Shown: positions 29,818 to 41,085, counted from the first letter of the stretch. The stretch: 64,000 nt of DNA from Pseudogymnoascus destructans (GCF_001641265.1 NW_020167535.1:806001-870000), one strand, 5' to 3'. Notes: generated from the sequence alone by a model not told the origin. Made by a program: numbers and translations.

Positions 29818-30007
29818 ACCCTTTGGAGGCTTAAAGGGTATTTATACTCTTTTGCCAAAACTAATAAAGCGGGATGGCCCGACCCCGAGCACAGCATAAC
29901 GCCGTTGTCCGTGCTGATCACGATTCGCGGCCCAACTCAGTACACCCCGCATCCACTGATCTACCCAGGTATAGCAAAAGAGTGTAAATACTCTTCACCG
30001 AAGGGTA
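29818..30007. repeat. Inverted-repeat (MITE-like) element, about 190 bp
   Basis: The left arm (ACCCTTTGGAGG...GTATTTATACTCTTTTGCC, 29818-29857) pairs imperfectly with the right arm (GCAAAAGAGTGTAAATACTC...AAGGGT, ending near 30007). It sits between the transporter remnant and the rhamnosidase stop codon. The remainder of 29490-30065 shows no gene. Confidence 0.45.
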
Positions 30008-30065
30008 GTTCCGCATGAACACAAATCGTCAAATAATAACTAGCCACCATAAGTACAGTAGCCCC

Positions 30066-32774
30066 CTAATCCGCCCTAAACGGATCAAAAATCTCCTCCG
30101 GCCAAGGCCCCATCTCAAACACACACGAGAACTCATGTGTCCCCGAACCAACAACCTGCCCCTGACCATCCCCAACCGCTCCATGCACATGGTCGGGCAG
30201 GATAACAACCGCCGTAGTATTCGGCGGGACCTCAAGTTTCATCGTGAACTTCGTCCCCTCCAACGTCCAACTACACTCAATCCGTCCATACGGGCTCTCA
30301 TACCTGACCTCAGCCGACGTCAGCGACCCCCCGGGCACAGGCCTGACCATTATCTCCTTCCATCCCGGCGCTAAGGGGCTAATCCCACCAGCAGTTGTGT
30401 GTAGCCAGTTAATCACCGAGCCGAGGGCGTAGTGGTTGAAGCTTGTCATAGACCCCGGGTTGATCGACCCGTCTGGGAGCATGCTGTCCCAGCGCTCCCA
30501 TGTTGTCGTGGCGCCCATCGTGACGGGATATAGCCACGAGGGACACTTCTTCTCCAGCAGCATGCGATAAGCGAGCTGGCTCTGTCCTGAGCGAGTCAAT
30601 GCGTGCGTGACGAGTGGAGTGCCCGCGAAGCCGGTGGAGATGCGGAAGCGGGAAGTGCGGACAAGGCGGGAGAGGCGCTCTGCAGCTGCTTCAGCCTGTG
30701 GTGGTTGTTCATGGAGATTAAACGCGAGAGCAATAGAAAGGGCAGTTTGGGTGTCGCTCACGAGGAGACCGAGAGGAGTGATGTATTTGCTCTGGAAGAG
30801 GGCTTTGAGTTTTACTGCATCAGTAGAGTAGCGTTCTACGTCTTCGGGGTGGTTGAGGATGGCGCTGATCTGCGCAAGTGTCGATGTGACGCGAACGAGA
30901 TAGGCGTCTGCGACTAATACGCCGTCGGTTCGGCCCATGGATGGCTCATCGGGAGGGGCTGCGGGGTCGAGCCAGTCGCCGAGCTGTCTGGCCAATGGGT
31001 CCCAAAGACCATCTGGATCGCGAGCAACTCCTTTGTCTACCCAGCCTCTCATACTCTCATACTGTCTACGTAGGATCTCTATATCGCCAAAGGGGTTGTA
31101 TAAGTCCCAGGGCGTCAATACGACCACGTCATGCCAGACCGCTTGCCCACCCTTGGGCCAGATATCGCGGAGGATATTTGGGACAACAATACCAGGAATC
31201 ATATTCTCCTCGTCCTTAAACTGCTCTTCTGAAACATCTTCAAGCCAGTTGCTCAACATACCTGCAGTATTGTAGAGGAAATTTGCTGAGGGGCAGAATA
31301 CCTGAATATCGCCCGTCCATCCCAGACGTTCATCCCGCTGCGGGCAATCCGTCGGGATCGACAAAAAGTTACCACGCATACCCCAAACAACATTCTCATG
31401 GAGCTTATTAACAAGGGTGTCGGAACAATTGAACCAGCGAGTCCTCTCCATGTTTGTATGCATGACTAGCGCAGTAAAGTCAGACTTATAAGGGAGTTCA
31501 GCATCCGCAGTTGCTGGCCACCCTTCAACCTGCACGTACTGGAAGCCGTGGAATGTGAATTTCGGCGACCAGCCGCGGAGCTCCTTTTCAGAAAAGACAA
31601 TAGTATCAACGCAGACTGCTCCTCGAAGCGGACGTGTGCCGATTTCGCCATTCTCGAGCACTTCGACATGTGTAAATGAGATCTTCTGACCCGCGGGGAG
31701 TCGGACGGAGCTGACACGAAGCTTGCCTACCAGGTTCTGCCCAAAATCAATGACTGTTTTCCCGGACTTTGTCTTGATAATATCGACTGGGTTGACCTCT
31801 TCTGTGACCGTAACGGGCGGCGCATCCGGTGCCAAGAGTTTTGTAGAGAGGGGAGGGAGAACTTTGACTCCTTCCCAGGTGGCGCCATCAGGGGTAATAA
31901 TGATTTCATTCCATCCCTCTTGCTCCTCCCTCATATCATAAACTTCGCCGTCATAAATCTCACTCCGAATCCTCGGGCTCTTCCCGCACATCCACGATTC
32001 GTTCGAGATCAACGTAAAACGTTCACTTGAATCAGCAAACTCGACCTCGAGCTGCACAAGTGATGCCAGTTCTCTCCCGTAAATGAAACGCTGACCCCCA
32101 TGAAAACCCAAGCGGCCAGCATACCATCCCTCACCCACTTCAACACCAATGACATTGTCCCCATCCGCCTTCAGACTCTCAGACACATCAAACACCTGAT
32201 AATGATGCCTATGCTTATAACTCGTCCACCCCGGCGTCATCGCCTCATTCCCAATTCTCTTCCCATTGATATACGCCTCATACACACCGCACGCAGTAGT
32301 ATATAGCCGCGCCTTAACAACCTTCCCCTTCTCACTCCCCAGCGAAAACGCCTTCCTGAACAACACAGGCCTCAACGGACCCTCATCAACATCAGGATTA
32401 GTAATGAGTTTCGCTATCCAGTCGCTCTGATTCAACAGCCCCGCTTCACCCGTAACCCACGCCGACCACTCCGTCCCTTCCTTGCTCTCGCCTCCAAACG
32501 CCTTGACTCTGACTTGTACGACATCGCGTGATTGCAGCGCCGCGCTCGGCCAGGGCACCAGCACAGATTCCCTGCTCTCGACGGAGTATGACTCTGCTGC
32601 TCCCTCGCCCTGTCCTCGGCGTATTTCGAGCTCATATGCGCGCTGCTTCCAGTTTTTGACGGAGGGGGATCCGGCGGCGAAGCGCCATGAGAGGCGGGGT
32701 TTAGCGTGGCCGATGGCGAGGAGGGAGTGGGTGTTTTCGAAAGTTGCAGAGGTGATCTGTGGTTGAGCCGTCAT
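30066..32774 (-). CDS. Alpha-L-rhamnosidase, GH78, cytoplasmic type
   Basis: A single uninterrupted exon of 902 residues. The N-terminal region (about 1-330) holds beta-sandwich domains with PRLSWRFAAG, SLVQLEVEFADSSERF and a conserved GQNLVGKLRVS. The (alpha/alpha)6 catalytic barrel carries DCPQRDERLGWTGD, which includes the acidic residues that define GH78, then DWLDP and TTWERWDSMLPDG. A C-terminal beta-domain starts near WLHTTAGGISPLAPGWK. No signal peptide is present (MTAQPQITSATFENTHSLLA), so it should act inside the cell on imported rhamnosides. Length is normal for GH78. It converges on a transporter remnant; rhamnosidases and sugar transporters are often neighbours. Confidence 0.93.
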   Translation of the reverse strand: MTAQPQITSATFENTHSLLAIGHAKPRLSWRFAAGSPSVKNWKQRAYELEIRRGQGEGAAESYSVESRESVLVPWPSAALQSRDVVQVRVKAFGGESKEGTEWSAWVTGEAGLLNQSDWIAKLITNPDVDEGPLRPVLFRKAFSLGSEKGKVVKARLYTTACGVYEAYINGKRIGNEAMTPGWTSYKHRHHYQVFDVSESLKADGDNVIGVEVGEGWYAGRLGFHGGQRFIYGRELASLVQLEVEFADSSERFTLISNESWMCGKSPRIRSEIYDGEVYDMREEQEGWNEIIITPDGATWEGVKVLPPLSTKLLAPDAPPVTVTEEVNPVDIIKTKSGKTVIDFGQNLVGKLRVSSVRLPAGQKISFTHVEVLENGEIGTRPLRGAVCVDTIVFSEKELRGWSPKFTFHGFQYVQVEGWPATADAELPYKSDFTALVMHTNMERTRWFNCSDTLVNKLHENVVWGMRGNFLSIPTDCPQRDERLGWTGDIQVFCPSANFLYNTAGMLSNWLEDVSEEQFKDEENMIPGIVVPNILRDIWPKGGQAVWHDVVVLTPWDLYNPFGDIEILRRQYESMRGWVDKGVARDPDGLWDPLARQLGDWLDPAAPPDEPSMGRTDGVLVADAYLVRVTSTLAQISAILNHPEDVERYSTDAVKLKALFQSKYITPLGLLVSDTQTALSIALAFNLHEQPPQAEAAAERLSRLVRTSRFRISTGFAGTPLVTHALTRSGQSQLAYRMLLEKKCPSWLYPVTMGATTTWERWDSMLPDGSINPGSMTSFNHYALGSVINWLHTTAGGISPLAPGWKEIMVRPVPGGSLTSAEVRYESPYGRIECSWTLEGTKFTMKLEVPPNTTAVVILPDHVHGAVGDGQGQVVGSGTHEFSCVFEMGPWPEEIFDPFRAD

Positions 32775-33375
32775 TATGTGGGATTTGGGGCAATGTAAGT
32801 GCTGTGTTTATTATATGAGCCCTTGTCGGGGTAATTTATAACATGGGAATGGTTGTTTATGGATTTGGGATATGGAGAGAGGTTGAGGGGATGCCTGTAT
32901 GTGAGATATACGTTGTCGAGGGCAATTATACCGAGCCTAACTCCCACGTAGTACTATCCGAGACCCCATAGGCCTATAAAGTGCTGCTCGTCAGCAGTTA
33001 AGCCGAAGAGCGATCACTCTTACCTTCGAGATGAGATGTCTTGGTGCGGAAGAGGCGGCGGACACAAGAGGGGAATGCGGGGTAATGGGGAAGGAACCCC
33101 ACCAGGCGCATCCCGCAGCTATTTCTGGAACGACCCGAACTTTCCCCGGCGCTTCTCTGAGAATATGAGTATATGAGTATATCGCCAAACTATAAATGTT
33201 ACTTTAGGTGCTAGTATTGATTATTAAGATACTGTAAATTGGAAGATATGAAATCGCCGCTACAAGATAGCGCTTAGCTTCTCGACTTCCCACTTATAAT
33301 CATCTTAGATACGGTCCGGAAATACAATACATCTATCTTATAGTCCCTCCTAATATTCATCGCCCTTCCCGCATC
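32775..33375. other. Rhamnosidase upstream region
   Basis: No gene is seen. GCGGGG at 33077-33082 matches the CreA consensus SYGGRG about 300 bp upstream of the start, compatible with carbon repression, but such short motifs occur by chance. Confidence 0.3.
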
Positions 33376-34431
33376 TCAGTAATCCTCATACACTTCATAC
33401 AGCTCAAATGGCGCCTCCCCCAGCACCTCTCTAAACTTCATAAACGGCTTCCGGACCGACACTCTAAACTCATCCGCCCTCGCCGTCCTAAGCAACTCCA
33501 GCATCGCCCAAACCATATCGTCCGCCCATTCCTGATTCACCAATGTATCGGACGGAAGTATAGAAACATGCAGCACCCTAAGCCCAGTCATCAACCCCAA
33601 GCAACGACATATATCCTCCCAATCCTGGCCGTCCAGCACCTCGTTCCACCCCGCACGCACATCAACCCCCCCGGCAACAACTGGGACACTAAACTGGAAC
33701 TCCAGCCGCATCACCCGAACCCACCGCATGTAATCCACGCGCTTCGTGTTTCCGTGCACGAACTGCCCTAGCGACGGCTGGTACCAAAACGTGAAGCCCG
33801 TCGAGGCATATAAGAACCTGATCGACTCCGCGTAGCTTTCCGCAATTAGCTCTCCTCGCGCTATTATTACAGATTACGATTTATAAGGGGGCGGAACATA
33901 CACTTGTCGACAACATAGCGCTAGCCCGAGCAAATTCCTCTCCTCGCCGGGCTCCTGTTTAAGCAACTTCCTCTCCTCGCCGGGCTCCTGTTTAAACTCC
34001 AGATACTGGTAGTTGTCAGGGTACTCCCTAACCACCTCTCCCCGCCAGCCCGCCTGCCACTTTCCGCCCGTGTGATCCGAATTAATCTCCCTGTACCGTA
34101 GAGCGCCCCTCGAAGGTCTGCACGTGAAGATGTTCCAACGTACGCCGAGTAGCAGCTCCCGGCCCGCAAAGACGAAGTGGTAGATCCGCGCACGTATTTC
34201 GGGAGGGAGGAAAGTGAGGAAGAGAGAAGCGGTGGGCATAGAGGGGGGTGAGTTCGCGGGTGGTGGTGCAACGGGGGCTGGAGCAATGGGGAGTGCCGGC
34301 TCAGGGCTGCGGCGGCGGGTGAGGCGGCGCGCTTGCCGGAGCGTCGCTGTGACAAGGGGTTTGAGTTGGGCTGGGCCGCGCTGAGCTTTGGTGAAGGGTT
34401 TGGATCGGGCTCCATAGTCAGATAATGCCAT
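33376..34431 (-). pseudogene. DUF7730/F-box-like fungal protein, apparent frame break at intron
   Basis: The first part (34431-33904) starts MALSDYGARSKPFTKAQRGP, has a Pro-rich linker, then LFLTFLPPEIRARIYHFVFA, typical of the LPxEIR-x-IY motif of this large fungal family, and ends LALCCRQ. The second part (33860-33376) reads GELIAESYAESIRFLYASTG and FTFWYQPSLGQF and ends PFELYEVYEDY. A GT-AG intron can be drawn (33861-33903) but leaves a one-base frame offset, so a frameshift or sequence error is likely. A direct 33-bp duplication gives KQEPGEERKLL twice. Molecular function is unknown. Confidence 0.55.
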
Positions 34432-35441
34432 GAAGCTTCCTACAAAAACAAAAGCATTGTAAAAATCCCCCCATCCTTTCGCTTGTAGCCTTCAGCCTTG
34501 CCACGGCCACAACACAACACATGCAGTAGCTGTCAGGATAGGCGACCGTGGCGGCCGTATGTGGGGTGATGCGGGGAGACGCAAGGGCGGTTGCGTTAGG
34601 GTATTATCCGACCAACTGGAGACATCATCCCATTCTAACAATGCTCACAGATACAATTCTGAACTAGAAAAAGCCGCAAGCGCCGAAATGGACCTATCTC
34701 CGCGCCGGATTCAAAAACGATCACAGCACCAAGTCAGCGCGTCATCACGCCACAACCTCATCGCCCTCGCCACATAAAACCCAAGCCCCAAAACGCCCAC
34801 CCAGTCGCAAAACCACGGATAGAAGCTATCAGTCAAGCCGGTACATTGCTCTCGGATTGGATATCACGGATACCGCTGCCAGTGCCCAGAGCCGTTTCGT
34901 TGATTTGTATGGCGATCTTGTTTCTGTATGCGTTGTGGAGCAACTGGGTGCTTGGGAGGCTAAAGTAGATGTGGGGAAATATATCGAGTTTGTGGAAATC
35001 TATAATATGGAGTGGGGACTAGAGCGCCTTCCCTCGAGCCAAATACGCCTGTGAATATATCGAACCATAAGTGAAAGTCGGCATCCAAAGTGAGAAACCA
35101 ATCCTTCACCAGCCTCTCCCAGCTTCCTGTTCCCGTATGACTCCAGACCATCACTCAAAAACACCTAAACAACTCCCTCGTCAACCAAACCACAACCCAA
35201 AGCAATACCCAATCACAGGCAGCGGCGCATTCTTCTGCCTCATATGCTGACAAATATACCACGGCAACAAAGTCCCCTTCGTATTCCCTGGGCACCCAAT
35301 TAGCTATTTCTCCCTCATAAACGCCATTACCTGACACGGTACCGGTCCCCCTATATTCCCGGTAAGACGGCACCCTGGCATTGCCAAAAACGGGAAAGGG
35401 AGTGAGTGAGTTCAGCACATACCAATAACTGCGATCTGCGC
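34432..35441. other. Region without a supported gene
   Basis: Minus-strand frames at 35418-35155 and 35154-34960 are adjacent and protein-like in composition (REYEGDFVAVVYLSAYEAEE; DWFLTLDADFHLWFDIFTG), separated by stops. They may be remains of one gene, but I cannot name a family. Confidence 0.3.
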
Positions 35442-36270
35442 CTACCTCCGTCGATCAACCTCCTTCTTCAACATCACCAACACCGTCACCACAACCACCT
35501 CCTCTCCAATCCCTCCTGCAAACATATCCTCCCCCCCGGCCCTATCGAGCGCCATCTCCAACCTCCCCCCGTTCCGCGAACAACTCTTCTTCGTCCCCGG
35601 CGTGCGCGTCTCTTCCCCCCTCACAAAGCGGGCTACAGTCGTCCTAATTCCTTCCTTCCCCTCCCCTTCCACCCGTTCCAATAAAAGGAGAGAATGGCAC
35701 CCTTTACCCCTGTCCCCTTCAACGCCGCGCCTCTCGGAACTACCGCCGTAGCGCCACTGGTACCGCCGGCCGCCCCAGCTAAAACTGATTGTCCGGGCTG
35801 TCCACTTTGGCATCGACATTACTACCTCCTTATCCCCGATACACACCACTGGATCGGATGACGGGGCCTACTTGTACCGTGTCTCTGCTAGCGGCGCGCC
35901 GGTCTCGTCGTCCGCGCGGACAAGAGTGCAGTTCCCTGAGTTCCTTACCGCGCGGGTAGACAGGTAGACAGGGCGATCACAACGCCCATGAGACGAGAGA
36001 CTAAAGACCGCGGTAGTGAGTTGCTTAGGCGGGCTCGGAAACGCGAGCAAAGCCTGGCCGGAAGTTTGGATTTGCAGGCTGGTAGTGGCGTGGAACGGGG
36101 TATAGGGTGGGGGAGGGCGGAGTGTGGATTGTGAGTAGCGGGTCCTTGTGGTGAGGATGAAGGCGGTGTCGAAGGGGTTTTTGAGGGAGGAGGTTTTCTT
36201 GGGATAAGCGGAAGGGGAGGGTTGAGGGTATGGGGAGGAGTTGGAGGGGGTAGGTGTCGTGGGAGGTCAT
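35442..36270 (-). pseudogene. LURP-one/tubby-like fungal hypothetical protein, frameshift plus stop
   Basis: The start MTSHDTYPLQLLPIPSTLPF is in one frame; after a 1-nt shift the rest follows as SSLKNPFDTAFILTTRTRYS, YTPFHATTSLQIQTSGQALL, RPVYLSTRAVRNSGNCTLVR and ETRYK. A TAG follows, then the same frame continues: DPVVCIGDKEVVMSMPKWTA, ISFSWGGRRYQWRYGGSSER and LVMLKKEVDRRR. Such proteins (about 270 residues, ending in a KKEVDRRR-like motif) are widespread and uncharacterised in filamentous ascomycetes; the LURP-one/tubby-like fold is my inference from the layout. Confidence 0.5.
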
Positions 36271-36550
36271 TGTGGTGGTGGTTATTGGGGTTTGTGTGTT
36301 ATGTGTGCTGTATCTGTGTTTTTAGTGTGCAGGAGGTAGTATTGTGATGCTGTGAACACAGAGAATAGAATATGATCGTGAGAGTTGAATAAGAAAACGC
36401 AAACCTACAGCAGGAAACATAGTTATATACCTCACCTTCCCCCTCCTCAATTGCCGTTTGATATCCTGGCAACTCTCAACTCTTTACTTTCTTTAAGCCT
36501 TCTGGAGTCTCTCCATCCCCACTAGCGCCCCTTCCCAGCACACCCTAACC

Positions 36551-37310
36551 TTATCGGATGACTAGTAAAGATGTAGAGGATGAAAACCTACCCTGCCAGC
36601 TAGATATCTGCGCCGCCTGGGCGATCTCGAGCATACATTCGTAAAAGGCCTTCTCTGCATCTCTCACGACCAGTGGCCTGCAGGCCTCGAGGGAACCGAT
36701 GGCCCCGTTTGTCAGGTCTGGATCAATACCGGGAGCGCCCTGGAGATACGGCCCCATCTTCGCCAGCTGCTCGTCATTGAGAACCTCAAAGACAAACTTG
36801 AGCTGCTTGACCCCCATTTGCCAGGCTACCACCATGCACCCGCGAATGAAGGACATGTACTCTGGGAAGCCGTCAGAAATGAGGGCCGATTGGAATACCA
36901 GCGTGTAACACGTGGCTAGCATGGCGTTTCCTTCCTCCATTGTGTGGAGGCCGCGCGACAAGGCTGTGCTGAGGGACTCGATTGCGCGTACGCGGTGGTT
37001 GATCCCCGACAGAGCGAGGGCTGAGTCGTTAGGCGAGTATCCTGATATGTCCGACGCTGCAAGCGCGCGCATTGCGTGTAGTAAGTATTCATGCTGTGGA
37101 TTGCGTTAGTTATGGAGCATTGAGAAGTAAAAACTTAGGCGTAGCATCTGAGTGGAGGTAGAATGGCGTACATTGTGTGCGATACTTGGGATATCGTGTG
37201 CCCAGGCCGCCTCATTCCCAAGCGGGTGAGAATGGTGGCATTCTTTAACAAAGTGATTAAACAATCGGAAGTATCAGACGGAGGCACTCGACATTTTGAA
37301 GAGTAAGGGG
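36551..37310 (-). pseudogene. UPC2-like C6 transcription factor, C-terminal regulatory-domain fragment
   Basis: An upstream exon (to 37172) reads FNHFVKECHHSHPLGNEAAW and AHDIPSIAHN. A GT-AG intron (37094-37171) joins to HEYLLHAMRALAASDISGYS, then ALSRGLHTMEEGNAMLATCY and EYMSFIRGCMVVAWQMGVKQ. This is the ligand-sensing C-terminal domain of the UPC2/sterol-uptake-control family of Zn2Cys6 regulators. Before the first exon a frame with TLQNVECLRL is shifted by one base. The Zn2Cys6 DNA-binding domain is absent; the upstream bases are a minisatellite. The C-terminus ends early after AQISSWQ, where a GTAGGT donor may lead to a lost exon. Confidence 0.6.
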
Positions 37311-37471
37311 GGTCAACGAGGCGGAGGCGGCGGTACTAAATACCGTCGCTGATGTTCTGGATAATTGCCTCTTTGGGTTAGACCTGTCATTCGTTAGCCA
37401 GGACATTTATTTGCGGGTAAAGATTGGCGCTAAAGGCCTGAACAAGCTACTGTACTGGCCTGCCATACACC

Positions 37472-37651
37472 TATGTTTGTCATGTTTGCCATGTTTGTCA
37501 TGTTTGCCATGTTTGTCATGTTTGCCATGTTTGTCATGTTTGCCATGTTTGTCATGTTTGCCATGTTTGTCATGTTTGCCATGTTTGTCATGTTTGCCAT
37601 GTTTGTCATGTTTGCCATGTTTGTCATGTTTGTCATGTTTGTCATGTTTGC
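37472..37651. repeat. 18-bp minisatellite (CATGTTTGTCATGTTTGC)n
   Basis: About ten near-perfect 18-bp units run through this stretch, the last ones switching to the 9-bp half CATGTTTGT. It is open in several frames on both strands only because the unit length is a multiple of three. Confidence 0.95.
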
Positions 37652-37832
37652 TCTCCCGAACCTCTTGGCACAGGCAACCCCATTGACCCAGAGCTTCATT
37701 TCTGATAGCCCACATTCGCACCATATGGCAAACAGTCCTTCAATATTGATGCTCTGAACGATACATAGCTTCCCCAGATAGTTTTGCTGGTCCACCGATA
37801 CATTACCCTCCACCTAAAGCCTATCCAAAGCC

Positions 37833-39340
37833 ATGTCTTATGATGGCAGTGCAGCATCGTCTTCACCAGACAACTCGCAGCATCAGGACGTGACCGATAT
37901 ACCCATAACAACTCTCATACAACACCTCATCGATGCCAAGAAGGCCCTGAGTTCTATTGGAACATTATGGCGCGCCAACGAGATTGTGAGCGCGGCACAG
38001 GATGCGCTGGGAGAGAGCGTCATCTTAACCGCGAGGACTAGCTTTCTCCGGACGGGGATATCACAACAGGTCCGGCTACTCGAGAAGGTCAGGAGAGGGA
38101 TTCAGGTCGTCTACGATGATGGACAGGCCGATTTTGAGGTAAGCCCCCCCCCCGTCACGAGCCCTAGTCCATCACTAACAACCACAGAACGTCATCAAGA
38201 ACCTTGACGACGCCGACGACCGCCTCAAAAAGACAATGGACACCCTCCGCACCACCATCGTCGCCTCCGCCCTCCGCCCCCCCTCCGAACCCCCTCGCTC
38301 CCTCCTCGATTTTATCGACGAGAACGCCATCGAAGCCACGCGCTCCGCCCTCAAAACCACCATCGACCTCACCCAATCCGCGCGCTCTTCCTTCGCCTCC
38401 TCAATCCGCGCCTTCGACACCTCCCGCCAGGCCCTCAAATCCGCCATCACCTCCGCCCCCCCCCAACCCCCGCACACTCCTCCCCCACCCCCCCCCTCCT
38501 CCACGACCTCCGCATCCACGCCGCTGAAATGGCACTCCTCCTCGAATCACTCACATCCCACTTCGACCTCTGCGCCAAAGCAGTCAAGCACACCGAGGGC
38601 GGCTTCCTCGCCCTCAAAGCAGCGGCATCGAATAACCAGCTCCCCGCCGGCGTCACAATATCGGGCGTCATCCCCTCCCCCGCCGCTTCCTCACATCTCA
38701 GCCCTGTCTCACCCGACGAGCGCGCAGCTATGCTTCGCGTCCTCGCCGCTGACGCTACGGAACTCCCAGCCGTGGTGCAGGACCTCGATCTCCGCCTCCA
38801 GGAAATGGAAGCCCTCCTCCCCCATATCTCTCACCACGTCGAGGCCGCCCGCTCCGCTTACTCCGCCACCACAGCCGCCTTCACCATGCTCGAGCGCCTC
38901 GCTGCCTCCCTCCCGGCCTATATCGCCGCTAGCACATCCTTCGCTAGCGCCTGGCAATCCGCTAAGGCCGCGTTGAACGACCAAGCTGACGAGCTAGCCA
39001 ATATGCGTACCTTCTATGAAGGCTACCTCGCCTCCTACGACGGCCTCGTCCTCGAGGTCGCGCGCCGCCACGGCGCGGAGCGGAAGATGAAGAGTGTCCT
39101 AGCTAAGGCGATGGAGCAGGTTGAGAGGCTGAGGGAGGCGGATACGGTAGAGCGGAAGGCGTTTAGGAGGGAGGTGGGGGCGTTTTTGCCGAGTGATCTG
39201 TGGGAGGGGCTGGTGGGGGATGCGCCGAGGTGGGAGGTGGGGGTTTTTGAAGGGGGGGGGGGAGTACGCCGGGGTTGGAGAGGGGGCTGGTGGAGGGGTC
39301 GTTGGTGAGGGAGAGGGAGAGGAGGGGTGGGAGGAGGTAG
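37833..39340 (+). CDS. ATG17: Autophagy protein ATG17 (two apparent homopolymer frameshifts)
   Basis: Exon 1 (37833-38138) includes ALSSIGTLWRANEIVSAAQD and GISQQVRLLEKVRRGIQVVY. A GT-AG intron of 49 bp leads to NVIKNLDDADDRLKKTMDTL and PPRSLLDFIDENAIEATRSA. The frame then shifts at C runs (38456-38464, 38488-38495) to MALLLESLTSHFDLCAKAV, FYEGYLASYDGLVLEVARRH and EVGAFLPSDLWEGL. It shifts again at an 11-G run (39252-39262) to a tail ending VREREERRGGRR-like at TAG 39338. Each shift equals one missing base. ATG17 scaffolds the Atg1 kinase complex at the phagophore site; the protein is a long coiled coil, as seen. Either sequencing errors or a pseudogene. Confidence 0.8.
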
Positions 39341-41085
39341 GTGTAAGGGTGAAGGTGGGGTTGGAGTTGAAGTATAGGAAGGGTGGTGGGAAGGTGTAGT
39401 GTATTATACCTCACTTTTGTCCCAATATTATGATATATCTACATAACCAGTAGGCTGAACCCTCGAGGCTGGAACACTTGCAGCAAGCACGTAGCTACTC
39501 GATCTCAACCCTTTGTTATTATTTGCCATCCACTCGACCTGCCGATACACTTACAAGCCCCGTGCTTAACAGATGGCAACCTTTTCAAGCATCTACTCAC
39601 TATTCTCCTACTTATTTTGAGTCCAATCAATCCTAGAATATGCTTTGCTCCCAACTAATATGTGTTCTATAAATCGCAGCGACGGCGAGCCCAGATCACC
39701 CCTCAATCGATGCCATCACCGGGGCCCTGTCTAAACGGAAGTTTTGTGAAGTCCAGAACACCATCGAGCCACCAGCGCACAAGCGATCTCGTGTCAGCAG
39801 CTTGTCATTTTTGGATTTGGCCTGCGCTGAAAACCCTACTGCTGTCGCCCTCGTTCTCGTCACTGTCGCTCCCTACGCCATCTTCTCGTTGCTGTCGCTA
39901 CCTGTCGTCACCGCCAGCCTCTCACCACCGTCTCCTATCACCACCGCCTCTGTAATGCCTTCCTACCTGCCTCTCATACTTACCTACCACTATCCACAGC
40001 GCCATGACTGAGAGGGACGCCTCTTGCGAATGAGCGTGTTCCGTAGTTTCTAGTGCAGACATGGAGGTTTAGAGGGGGGAGGGGGTATTTGAATGCGCCC
40101 TCTTCTTGTTGCTGTCATCACAACATGCTTCTCACCACCGGTTGCCTGCCATCACCGCCTGCCTCTGATTCCCACCTGCCACTCTCCACAGCCATCCGCC
40201 AGAATCCTCATTCACAAGATCTCACAACGGTCACCAACAAGATAACTTAACGGCCCGTTTTAACCAAAACCCCGGCTGCTCGATGCATATCCATGGTGTG
40301 GAAGAAAGGTGGGCGTTGAGACCGCCGATTGGTCAGGATATGGGATGGGAGATGAGCAATCGGGGAATGGCGGGACAAGCTTTTTTGTGAGGGCGCGATT
40401 GGGGCTTACGGCAGTTCTGATGCGATCTAGAGGAGTGTGTGCGTGTGATATTGATGCTTTAGAAATTGTATATGGGATATCAACTTATAAACAGATCAAT
40501 AACGCTCGCTCTCCCTAAATTAACGGGCACATCCTACTTAACTTACCTGTATAGCTGCTTATTCACTTTCGCCGAAACCCTCCTCCCACTCTCTCTGAAA
40601 TAATAACAACCCCGTTCCCCCGTACCAGAATCTCCACCACCGCCTCGGCCGGCATGAAGATGGACAGCTTCTAGAGCCATCTAGTAACCCCCCTCGCCGC
40701 CTCTCGAGCCTCCTCTTTCTGTAGTTCTCTCCACCAGCAAATTGCGACTTCAGAGATAGTTAGAAGGAGGAGAAGACGACGACGACGACGACGACTAAGA
40801 GGGGACGACTAAGATGACGGGAGTGCTACAGGGAAAGAGGTCCCAGACGTGTTCCCACATCATCCCCGCAAATATTCTGATATCCCCGCACGCAACTTTC
40901 CGGATTGTGACTATTCTAGCCTGCTGCACACGCACCCTGGTGGTTATCGGGGAAGGGAGGAAGGAATGTAGAGGTTAATCTCTCTCCCTCTATCTGTCGA
41001 TCTAGTCTGGGGAAATTCTAATTTAACACTTGACATCTGCCCCCGTTGTCTCGTATCCATCCTTCTTATAGCTTGACCTCCACCC
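39341..41085. other. Long intergenic region
   Basis: No gene is supported. Pyrimidine-rich CACCACCG and CTGCCATC stretches recur near 39880-39950 and 40100-40200, and (GAC)n lies near 40776. Short frames here lack any protein signature. Confidence 0.45.

Noticed and set aside
34857..35418. Separate genes in frames at 34857-35054 (+) and 34960-35418 (-)
   Set aside because: No family signature, no splice pattern, and stops between pieces; left as an unresolved region.
37472..37651. CRISPR-like array
   Set aside because: Repeats are contiguous with no unique spacers and the genome is fungal.
37411..37813. Four overlapping long open frames on both strands
   Set aside because: They are translations of the 18-bp minisatellite and are open only because the unit is a multiple of three.
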